A stretch of DNA of 9,759 bases from Candidatus Pacearchaeota archaeon. Lineage in GTDB: Archaea > Nanoarchaeota > Nanoarchaeia > Pacearchaeales > GW2011-AR1. Below are positions 1 to 6,596 of this stretch, piece after piece; the stretch's first letter is position 1; each line of letters opens with the position of its first letter. Location of the stretch: the NCBI GenBank assembly GCA_002690445.1, contig NZER01000447.1, positions 1 through 9,759 on the forward strand, read 5' to 3'. Under the pieces are notes generated by a model. It saw only the letters and a program-made list of their open reading frames with translations. It made no database searches and was not told the origin of the DNA. The translations under genes and the position numbers were made by a program.

Positions 1-629
1 ATGTAGGTTCAGACTCCATCCCTTTGCACCGTTATAATTTTAGTCAACGTAACAATGGCAGCCTCTATTCCGTTGCAAGGCGGATGCGCTACCACATCCA
101 AGGATCAACTCTGCGGATTAATCCGAAACCCTCAACCAATGACACCATCACCGTCTGGTATGTTCCAAGTCCGAAAAAATTCCTGGAAAAAACTGTCACG
201 GCGATTACACGCGGCAGCAGCACCATGTGGACGGTAGGTGAAAATCATGGGTTTGTGGTTGGCGATACCATCACTGGAACCGGGTTTTTGCCGGCTGCAG
301 ATTATGATGTGGATCAAACCATTTCAGCAGTAGGTGCAGCAACCGTCACAACGGATCTCGATAGCAGCGGTCTTTCTGATCCCACGACTTTTGGATCAGT
401 TGAATCCCGATTTAATTTCTTCTCTGGATGGGACAGTTTTGTGATTGTTACCGCCGCAACAGATTGTCTGGTTAAGGAAGAGGCGGATATCACTGCACTG
501 ACAATGGAAAAAGAACAGTTGAGGGCAAGGATTACAGCAGTTTCAGAAATGAGAGATTTAGGAGAACCGGTGACCGTGACTGATGTGTCTTCTTACTACA
601 CCGGTTTCAATTATTTTAACTACCTATAA
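1..629 (+). CDS. Head-tail adaptor-like virion protein, 5' end outside the window
   Basis: Partial gene. The frame is open from base 3 with no ATG or GTG; a TTG at 24 has no ribosome binding site in front of it, so the true start probably lies upstream. About 209 codons are visible. The first third ends with a strand-rich stretch (GSTLRINPKPSTND, then TVWYVP) typical of phage adaptor/connector proteins. The last third is helical (GWDSFVIVTAATDCLVKEEA, then a charged helix and RDLGEPVTVTD), as in proteins that link the portal to a short tail. Between them, at about bases 192-407, lies a Thr/Gly/Val-rich beta segment that looks like an inserted domain. The likely role is joining the portal ring to the tail; this is inferred from sequence style and from the nozzle-like gene downstream. 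It could instead be another head-completion protein. The stop is 13 bases before the next gene. Confidence 0.6.
   Translation, partial: VGSDSIPLHRYNFSQRNNGSLYSVARRMRYHIQGSTLRINPKPSTNDTITVWYVPSPKKFLEKTVTAITRGSSTMWTVGENHGFVVGDTITGTGFLPAADYDVDQTISAVGAATVTTDLDSSGLSDPTTFGSVESRFNFFSGWDSFVIVTAATDCLVKEEADITALTMEKEQLRARITAVSEMRDLGEPVTVTDVSSYYTGFNYFNYL
192..407 (+). other. Beta-rich domain inserted in the adaptor-like protein
   Basis: About 72 codons that interrupt the usual adaptor pattern. The segment has the look of a small beta barrel: VTAITRGSSTMWTV, then HGFVVGDTITGTGF, then a Thr/Val-rich strand. The pattern of alternating strands with a 'HGF..GD.I...G' turn recalls the small FCCH-like beta domains seen in many phage proteins. 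The flanking parts read as one continuous adaptor without it. The domain boundaries are estimates by eye. Confidence 0.4.
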
Positions 630-633
630 TGCC

Positions 634-638
634 GAGGA
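634..638 (+). promoter_or_regulatory. Ribosome binding site GAGGA
   Basis: Purine-rich GAGGA 4 bases before the ATG at 643. It supports 643 as the start of the second gene over the in-frame ATG at 583, which lies inside the upstream gene. Confidence 0.55.
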
Positions 639-642
639 TACT

Positions 643-975
643 ATGAACCCAGTTCAATATAGGAATGTCACTGACTACATAAGCAGTGGCGATGCGTCCG
701 GTGATGTCACCGGGGCCACGATTGATGCAGCGCAATTCCGCAAGGTTTGTATGGTTGCAGTCAATACCAGCACAGGAACTCCAGTGGCTAATATATACAT
801 CCAGCATTCTAATGATGACAGCACCTGGGTGAATGGTGTGACAGCAGCAATTTCTGGAGGTGAAACAAACCTCCTGGAAGATGAGCTGTATGCCCGGTAC
901 ACCCGGTTTTTCTATGATCATACTTCAGATGGAACTGGGGCAACCATTTCGGTGACTTACACACTGAAGAGCTGA
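643..975 (+). CDS. Small beta-rich virion protein (110 aa), function unknown
   Basis: 110 residues starting MNPVQYRNVTDYISSGDASG. I chose the ATG at 643 because GAGGA precedes it and because the alternative in-frame ATG at 583 would overlap the upstream gene by 47 bases. The sequence alternates strand-like segments (VCMVAVNTSTG, ANIYIQHSNDDSTW, YTRFFYDHT, ATISVTYTL) and has no signal peptide, membrane segment or cysteine pairing, which suggests a compact beta sandwich. The 'IQHSNDDSTW' pattern is common in small phage structural proteins. Its place between the adaptor and the fibre suggests a head or tail decoration protein, but I do not recognise a specific family. The stop shares its last base with the ATG of the next gene (TGATG), so the two are probably translationally coupled. 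Confidence 0.75.
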   Translation: MNPVQYRNVTDYISSGDASGDVTGATIDAAQFRKVCMVAVNTSTGTPVANIYIQHSNDDSTWVNGVTAAISGGETNLLEDELYARYTRFFYDHTSDGTGATISVTYTLKS

Positions 976-1289
976 TGAGCCGGGTAAACTTTACCACGCT
1001 ATACACACCAGATGCAGAAGTGAATCGGCTGCAGTCTCATATCAAAACGGCTCTGAATCCACTGCTGGAGCTGCCGATTTCAGATGGTGTGCTGCTGAAA
1101 GATCAAACGATTGAAACCTCTGACACCGAAATCAATCATGGTCTTGGCCGGGAATATGAGGGATTCATTATCACTAGGTTAAAAACCAATGCCACGATTT
1201 ATGAAAGTGCCACGGCAAATCCAAGCAAAAATCTTTATATCCTGCTGAAAGCCAGCGGGACTGCAACTGTAGATATCTATATTTTCTGA
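975..1289 (+). CDS. Small beta-sandwich virion protein (104 aa), conserved phage type
   Basis: 104 residues. The N-terminal half is helical (EVNRLQSHIKTALNPLLELP). The C-terminal half is beta-rich, with the motif INHGLGREYEGFIITRLKTN followed by ATIYES and a hydrophobic end (ATVDIYIF). The pattern 'NHGLGR...G(F/W)I(V/I)...' is a recurrent signature of small proteins in the tail gene clusters of short-tailed phages; they are probably structural, but no activity is known to me. The start overlaps the previous stop by one base; a weak GAAGAG lies just upstream, so coupling is likely. Ten bases separate its stop from the fibre gene. It is soluble, with no signal peptide. Confidence 0.75.
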   Translation: MSRVNFTTLYTPDAEVNRLQSHIKTALNPLLELPISDGVLLKDQTIETSDTEINHGLGREYEGFIITRLKTNATIYESATANPSKNLYILLKASGTATVDIYIF

Positions 1290-1295
1290 AGGAAG
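1289..1295 (+). promoter_or_regulatory. Ribosome binding site AAGGAAG of the fibre gene
   Basis: AAGGAAG 4 bases before the ATG at 1300. It is among the clearer Shine-Dalgarno-like sites in the window and supports that start. Confidence 0.6.
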
Positions 1296-1299
1296 ACAC

Positions 1300-3417
1300 A
1301 TGGCCACAGCAAATATGTCACTCAATGAACCCACGGTTGGAACAACCACTGGACCCACTTGGGCCACTGAAACAAATAGCAACTGGGAGTCGATTGACGC
1401 CCATGACCATACCAGTGGCAAAGGCGTCCAGCTGACGCCGAGCAGCTTAAACATTAACGCTGATGTTGAATTCAATTTGCAAAGCGCAACCGAGCTGAAA
1501 AATGTGGTCCTGGATAACACCATTCATTCTTCCGGGAGTGGTGATACCAATGTTTCACTGTATGTCTATGATGGAAATTTTTACTACCGGAATGCATCCG
1601 GGGTTGGTGTGCAGATCACAAGCGGGTCCGGTGTAAATACCTCCGGAGGATCAATTGACAACATGACCACCAATGCACAGGTCAATTTTTCCTCAAACAG
1701 CTATGCCTTCAAATTTGACAAGACCCTATCTGATCCAGGCATGGCAAAGATGTCATTTGCTGACATCGATCTCTATAAATATGATGCATCTGGATCTGCA
1801 GCAAAAGTCGCACTGAAATTCCTTGGAACTGGAACAACGGCAGCACTGACCGTACCAGATGAAACAGGGACGTTGCTTTCGACTGCAACCAGTTTTGCAG
1901 GTGCCATCAACATTGCGACCAGCTCAACCAATTATCCCATCAACCTCAAACCCAATGGGACAGGTCATGTGGTTATTGGTAACACAGGAGCAACCGGGAA
2001 ACTGACCTCCAATGGTGCCTATGACCTAATTTTAGATACCAACTCAGGAACGAACTCCTCCAGTATTGCAATCACTGATGCTGCTAATGGTAATATTTCT
2101 TTTATACCAAACGGCACGGGTGAGATTGTTATCGGGTCAGGATCTGCATCTGGCAAGATCACAACCAATTCTACTCAGGATCTAGTCCTGGACACTAATG
2201 CAGGAACGAACTCTGGAACCATCACCATTGAGGACGGGGTTAACGGAGAGATTACTTTTGACACCAATGGTACGGGTGATATTAATCTGACTGCAGGAGC
2301 AGACATAAACATTCCTGCAGATATTGGTCTGACCTTTGGAAATAATGGCGAGAAAATTGAAGGTAACGGGACGAAACTGGACATATCAACTGCGGAACTA
2401 GATTTTACTATTGAAGCAGGTGGAGACATCAACATTGGTGCAGATATTGGTCTCACATTTGGTCATGACGATGAGAAAATAGAAGGTGATGGTACTGATT
2501 TAAGTATTTCGTCAAGTGGTGAGATTAATATTAATTCTGGCACTCTGGACCTATCTGCTCAGACAGTAGATGTCACCTTAAATGCAGCAGTTGATGCACT
2601 TAATTTTGACAGTAATACTTTATCAATCGATGCATCAAATAACCGGATAGGCATCGGCATGACTGCCCCAGATGCAGAATTAGATGTTAATGGTAAAGTA
2701 GAAATTGATGCTGCGGCCTATAATGCAGACGCGTTGAGTATCCACCACAGCGCCCACGCCGCCAATAGAGGGCTTGTCATGGGACAAGTTAGTTCTGACA
2801 TACAGCATATCAGTAACCAAACTGATGCTAGCGATACAGGGTCCATACGTATAAATTATGTGGGGTATGAGGGGGGAACAGCTAATTTTAGACGTACGCA
2901 TATTTGCGATGGGAAAAATACTACAATTGTTTCTGTAGACGGCAGTAGTCAGGCAGTATCAGTCGTAGGCTCTTTTAGCAAAGGGTCCGGCTCGTTTAAA
3001 ATCGACCACCCATTAGAAAGTAAATCTGAGACTCATAACTTAGTCCACTCCTTTATTGAGGGACCACAAGCAGACTTGATTTACAGAGGAAAAGCCACAC
3101 TCGTAAATGGTGAAGCGACAATAAACCTAGATACTGTTTCAAATATGACTGAAGGGACTTTTGTTTTGTTGAATACAAATACGCAATGCTTTACAAGCAA
3201 TGAAAGTGGATTCGGAGAAGTTAAAGGTTCTGTATCTGGGAATAATTTAATAATAACAGCAAAGGAAAATACTAGCACAGATACAATTTCTTGGTTGGTC
3301 GTAGGGGAAAGACATGATCCACACATGATTGAAACAGAATGGACCGATGAAAATGGGAAAGTGATTGTTGAACCTGAAAAAGTAGTAGAACCGGAAACGA
3401 ATAAAGAAAAAGAATGA
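1300..3417 (+). CDS. Modular tail-fibre protein (705 aa)
   Basis: Likely receptor-binding tail fibre. Residues 1-60 (MSLNEPTVGTTTGPTWATET, then IDAHDHTSGKGVQ) match the N-terminal virion-attachment pattern seen in many environmental short-tailed phage fibres. Residues 84-107 hold the SLYV.DGNFYYRN..GV.VQIT pattern. Residues 180-195 hold LTVPDETGTLLST. Residues 218-321 are two 52-residue tandem repeats and residues 333-414 two 41-residue repeats, forming a Gly/Asn/Thr-rich beta shaft. Residues 441-470 carry the 'RIGIG..APDAELDVNGKV' fibre motif. Residues 557-675 form a distinct C-terminal domain (SGSFKIDHPL, LVHSFIEGPQADLIYRGKA, WLVVGERHDPHM), and the tail is acidic and Lys-rich. Unlike many relatives it has no peptidase-S74 chaperone at its end. 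GC falls in the 3' part. AAGGAAG precedes the ATG. Its last bases overlap a 54-codon gene (ATGA). Confidence 0.85.
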   Translation: MATANMSLNEPTVGTTTGPTWATETNSNWESIDAHDHTSGKGVQLTPSSLNINADVEFNLQSATELKNVVLDNTIHSSGSGDTNVSLYVYDGNFYYRNASGVGVQITSGSGVNTSGGSIDNMTTNAQVNFSSNSYAFKFDKTLSDPGMAKMSFADIDLYKYDASGSAAKVALKFLGTGTTAALTVPDETGTLLSTATSFAGAINIATSSTNYPINLKPNGTGHVVIGNTGATGKLTSNGAYDLILDTNSGTNSSSIAITDAANGNISFIPNGTGEIVIGSGSASGKITTNSTQDLVLDTNAGTNSGTITIEDGVNGEITFDTNGTGDINLTAGADINIPADIGLTFGNNGEKIEGNGTKLDISTAELDFTIEAGGDINIGADIGLTFGHDDEKIEGDGTDLSISSSGEININSGTLDLSAQTVDVTLNAAVDALNFDSNTLSIDASNNRIGIGMTAPDAELDVNGKVEIDAAAYNADALSIHHSAHAANRGLVMGQVSSDIQHISNQTDASDTGSIRINYVGYEGGTANFRRTHICDGKNTTIVSVDGSSQAVSVVGSFSKGSGSFKIDHPLESKSETHNLVHSFIEGPQADLIYRGKATLVNGEATINLDTVSNMTEGTFVLLNTNTQCFTSNESGFGEVKGSVSGNNLIITAKENTSTDTISWLVVGERHDPHMIETEWTDENGKVIVEPEKVVEPETNKEKE
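1951..2262 (+). repeat. Two 52-residue tandem repeats in the fibre shaft
   Basis: Residues 218-269 and 270-321 align end to end: each runs PNGTG..VIG....GK.T.., then DL.LDTN.GTNS..I.I.D..NG.I.F. A third copy begins at 322 (TNGTGDINL) and then diverges. The DNA of the two units (1951-2106 and 2107-2262) is only moderately alike, so the duplication is old and kept at the protein level. It is likely a beta-solenoid-like or triple-beta shaft module. Confidence 0.8.
2296..2541 (+). repeat. Two 41-residue tandem repeats in the fibre shaft
   Basis: Residues 333-373 and 374-414 are a second repeat type directly after the 52-residue repeats: GADINIPADIGLTFGNNGEK against GGDINIGADIGLTFGHDDEK, each followed by IEG.GT.L.IS. 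Units span 2296-2418 and 2419-2541. Confidence 0.8.
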
Positions 3418-3578
3418 CACTAAAAGAAGTACAAAACGAGATTATGACCGTGAAGAACGAGTTGGCTAAAGTACCAACTATTGAAGCACGGCTACACCGT
3501 TTACTCGGTATGGAAGAAGTGTTGTTAGAGCAGGAAGAAGAAAACAAACAGCCTAACCCTAAAGTTGCAAAAAAGTAA
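3414..3578 (+). CDS. 54-residue helical protein downstream of the fibre
   Basis: A 54-codon gene (MTLKEVQNEIMTVKNELAKV at the start, QPNPKVAKK at the end). Its ATG overlaps the fibre stop (ATGA at 3414-3417) and its TAA overlaps the ATG of the next gene (TAATG at 3576-3580), so it is fitted exactly between two virion genes, with no gap on either side. The protein is highly charged, rich in Glu and Lys, and predicted helical, with spaced Leu/Ile/Val consistent with a short coiled coil (I10, V13, L17, V20, I23, L27, L31). There is no signal peptide, membrane segment or cysteine. I do not recognise the family. A fibre-assembly chaperone or a small virion oligomerisation factor is a reasonable guess from position only. 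Translation probably depends on coupling, as no good ribosome binding site is visible. Confidence 0.75.
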   Translation: MTLKEVQNEIMTVKNELAKVPTIEARLHRLLGMEEVLLEQEEENKQPNPKVAKK

Positions 3579-6500
3579 TGGCACTTCAGAAACAGTTCAT
3601 CCCCATCGATCTAGCAGGCGGGATTGACACCAAAACAAGCCAGGCTATGGTTGTGTCTAGCAGTTTGACCGAGCTGGAAAATGGAGTGTTTACTGAAGGC
3701 AGCACCATCACCAAAAGAAATGGATATGCGAAGCTTTCCCGATCAGTAGCCGGTCCATCTGGAACTGCGGCGATTTCCTCCGGAGATGCACTTTCCACCT
3801 TCCAGGATGAGCTGCTGCTTTTCTCCGATTCCAAACTTTATTCCTATGTCAACGGGCGCGATCAGTGGGTGGACAAAGGTGGACACCTCAGTGTCACCGT
3901 TTCTTCTGAAGATGTGATCCGGAATGATTATCAGCAGAGCAGCCCAGACTTTGCTTATGGTGCGGGGCTTTATGCAATGGCATGGGAAGACACCCAGGGA
4001 GGAATCCGCGCAAGTGTGATTGATGCAGTCACAGGGTCAGTTCTTCAGAATAACACCAGCATCGATGCAAACGGAATCCTACCAAGAGTGATCGTATTAA
4101 GCCAGAGACTTGCCATCATTTACATAGACGATTCAGCAAATAATGTAAAAATCCGGATGCTGGATGTTTCTGATCCAACAACCTGGGCGGCGGCTACCAA
4201 CCTTGCCACAAACACCGCAACCTCCGGGCATCAATTGGATGCAATTGTCTACCAAGATAACGCAGGACTGTTTGCATACCGGGATAACTCAAACACGATA
4301 ACTGTCGCATACATCACCAAGGATGGAGAAACCGGGAGTGGAATAAATGGATTTGTGGCAGCTGCAGCCATTGCCGGAACCGATCCGGAGGATAGTCTGG
4401 CAATCTACAATGATGCTTCGGATCTGTATGACAATGACATCTATGTAGCCTACTCAAAGAATTCTGATAGCAGTGGAATCAAACTGGCGAGGCTTAATTT
4501 TGACCTGACCCTGGTAGGCAGCCTGGTTTCGGTGGAAGCAACCGCAACGGCGATCCCGCGGGTGACAATAAACCGTGATTCTGAGGGAGATGTGGTGATC
4601 ATCTGGGAGCATGATGTAACCAACGATTATGATCACCTGGTCAAAACGGCAACCTACGATATAACCGGAATAGATAGCGGCAGCCTGGGCTCAGTCACGG
4701 TTTTAAAACGCTCGGTCGGATTGGCGTCAAAAGCATTTTATTACAATTCAAAGTGCTACGTTTTGACCGTCCATGCCTCCGATCTTCAGACCACCTATTT
4801 TCTGATAGATTCCACCGGGTTGATAGTAGCAAAAATGCAGGCCGGATTTGCAGGAGGGCTGCAGGCCAAAAGCACCCTTGCAAGTGTCACTGATGATGCA
4901 TCTGCAGGGATCTGGAAAGTCCCGGTCCAGGTCAAAACACGCCTGGTTTCTGAAAATAATGATATTTATTCCCTCAAAGGGTTAAGCCTCTCCACGGTTG
5001 ATTTCACCAAAGCAGATTCTTTTCTAGGAATTGAACTAGGTGAGAATATGCACATTGCCGGTGGGTTTATTTCCAGCTACGACAGTCAAAGCATTGAGGA
5101 ACATGGTTTCCATCTTTATCCGGAACCGGTAACACAATCCACCAACAACGGAGCCGGATCACTGGCAGCAGGAACCTATCAATACCGCGTTATTTATGTT
5201 CACAACGATGCACGCGGGCAGATCCATCGATCCGCCCCATCTGTGTCCATCACGGCAACCCCCACCGGAGGATCAAGCACGGTCACATTGACCATTCCAA
5301 CTCTAAGATTGACCGAGCATAGCAGCGTAACGTGTGAAGTCTACCGGACCATCACCACAGGAACCCTGTTTTATAAAGTTGGCGAGGTGGCAAACGACAC
5401 GGCACAGAATTCGGTCAGTCTGGCAGATGCAGGCGCCATCACCGATGGGAATTTGGTAGCAAAAGAAATGCTTTATACCAATGGTGGGATCATTGAGAAC
5501 ATTGCACCGCCGGCTACCAGTGTGATGGGAGTTTTTAATAACAGACTGTTTGCAGTCAGTTCTGAAAATCCCAAGGTTCTTTATTATTCCAAAAAACGGC
5601 AGAAAAAAAGTCCGGTGGAATTCTCGGATATTTTTACCATCACAATGAATAAAGCGGAAAAAGTCACAGCAATCGTTGAAATGGATGAGAAACTGATAAT
5701 CTTTGAACCCCAGCAAATTTTCTACATCACCGGTGCAGGACCAACCGACACCGGCGCCCAGAATTCTTATTCAGAACCTCAACTGATCACTTCTGATGTG
5801 GGCTGCCGCACAGTCGATTCGGTTGTGATATCACCACTTGGGATCTTTTTTAAAAGCCTAAAAGGGATTTATCTGCTGGATCGAAAACTGAACACGGTCT
5901 ATGTGGGCGCTGCTGTGGAAGCCTATAACAACGAAACAATTACCAGCGCAATTATGGTTGCAGACAAGTCCCAGGTACGTTTTACAACCGAAAGCGGCCC
6001 GGCACTAATCTATGATTTTTATTACAACAAATGGGCAACCTGGACAAACCATTCCGGGACCGGCGCGGTTACCTGGAAAGCCACAGACACCTATTGTTAT
6101 CTCCGGACATCCGGCGGCCTGGTCTACCAGGAAGATGCGTCAAACTATAAAGATGTCGACAGTTTGATTCCGCTAAAGCTGACCACGGCATGGATCAAAA
6201 CCCAGCAGATCCAGGGACTGCAGCGGGTCCGGCGTGCATTGGTTTTGGGAGAGTATAAATCAAACCATATTCTCAGAACAAAAATTGCCTACGACTTTGA
6301 ACAGTTTTTTAATGAGCAACATGATTTCAATTTCCGGACAGCCACCGGCCAAAATGAGTATGGAGATGAATCACCATACGGATCTGAATATTACGGTGCC
6401 GGAACCAACCGGGTGGCCGATGGTGTTTATCAGTTTAATATCCACCTTGCACGGCAGAAATGCGATGCAGTGAGATTCCAATTCAGTGACACGGTTTCAT

Positions 6501-6595
6501 CCGATCCCGGTCAGAGTTATTCAATTACAAATCTTATGCTTGAGGTTGGGATGCGCCAAGAAACGGCACTTCTTCCACAGCAGAAATTAATTTGA
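3578..6595 (+). CDS. Large tail protein, P22 gp10 / T7 gp12-like (nozzle or DNA-stabilisation protein), 1005 aa
   Basis: Likely forms the short tail tube or nozzle that closes the portal and holds the packaged DNA. The N-terminus (FIPIDLAGGIDTKT, then LTELENGVFTEGSTITKRNGY) is the hallmark of this phage protein group. Many short beta strands follow (EDSLAIYNDA, IPRVTINRDSEGDVVIIWEH), as expected for a beta-propeller-like body. Residues about 515-600 hold an Ig/FN3-like module (SLAAGTYQYRVIYVHNDARG, HRSAPSVSI). Residues about 643-770 contain conserved stretches (MGVFNNRLFAVS, MDEKLIIFEPQQIFYITGAG, VISPLGIFFKSLKGIYLLDR). The C-terminus (VYQFNIHLARQKCDAVRFQF, then ITNLMLEVGMRQ) is also typical of the group. 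It is longer than T7 gp12 or P22 gp10, so domains have been added. Its start shares a base with the preceding stop, without a clear ribosome binding site, so it is probably coupled to the small gene. The family call is by eye. Confidence 0.7.
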   Translation: MALQKQFIPIDLAGGIDTKTSQAMVVSSSLTELENGVFTEGSTITKRNGYAKLSRSVAGPSGTAAISSGDALSTFQDELLLFSDSKLYSYVNGRDQWVDKGGHLSVTVSSEDVIRNDYQQSSPDFAYGAGLYAMAWEDTQGGIRASVIDAVTGSVLQNNTSIDANGILPRVIVLSQRLAIIYIDDSANNVKIRMLDVSDPTTWAAATNLATNTATSGHQLDAIVYQDNAGLFAYRDNSNTITVAYITKDGETGSGINGFVAAAAIAGTDPEDSLAIYNDASDLYDNDIYVAYSKNSDSSGIKLARLNFDLTLVGSLVSVEATATAIPRVTINRDSEGDVVIIWEHDVTNDYDHLVKTATYDITGIDSGSLGSVTVLKRSVGLASKAFYYNSKCYVLTVHASDLQTTYFLIDSTGLIVAKMQAGFAGGLQAKSTLASVTDDASAGIWKVPVQVKTRLVSENNDIYSLKGLSLSTVDFTKADSFLGIELGENMHIAGGFISSYDSQSIEEHGFHLYPEPVTQSTNNGAGSLAAGTYQYRVIYVHNDARGQIHRSAPSVSITATPTGGSSTVTLTIPTLRLTEHSSVTCEVYRTITTGTLFYKVGEVANDTAQNSVSLADAGAITDGNLVAKEMLYTNGGIIENIAPPATSVMGVFNNRLFAVSSENPKVLYYSKKRQKKSPVEFSDIFTITMNKAEKVTAIVEMDEKLIIFEPQQIFYITGAGPTDTGAQNSYSEPQLITSDVGCRTVDSVVISPLGIFFKSLKGIYLLDRKLNTVYVGAAVEAYNNETITSAIMVADKSQVRFTTESGPALIYDFYYNKWATWTNHSGTGAVTWKATDTYCYLRTSGGLVYQEDASNYKDVDSLIPLKLTTAWIKTQQIQGLQRVRRALVLGEYKSNHILRTKIAYDFEQFFNEQHDFNFRTATGQNEYGDESPYGSEYYGAGTNRVADGVYQFNIHLARQKCDAVRFQFSDTVSSDPGQSYSITNLMLEVGMRQETALLPQQKLI

Positions 6596-6596
6596 T

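Noticed and set aside
24..26. TTG as start of the first gene
   Set aside because: The frame is open to the window edge, no ribosome binding site precedes the TTG, and the residues before it fit an adaptor N-terminal region, so the gene most likely begins upstream.
583..642. ATG at 583 as the start of the second gene
   Set aside because: It lies inside the upstream gene in another frame, and the ATG at 643 has a GAGGA site and a normal spacing from the previous stop.
629..642. Possible promoter or terminator in the largest gap between genes
   Set aside because: The gap is only 13 bases and contains just a ribosome binding site; no hairpin or -10/-35 pattern is visible.
5303..5716. 137-codon open frame on the minus strand
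   Set aside because: It is antisense to conserved segments of the nozzle-like gene, with no independent start signal or recognisable protein.
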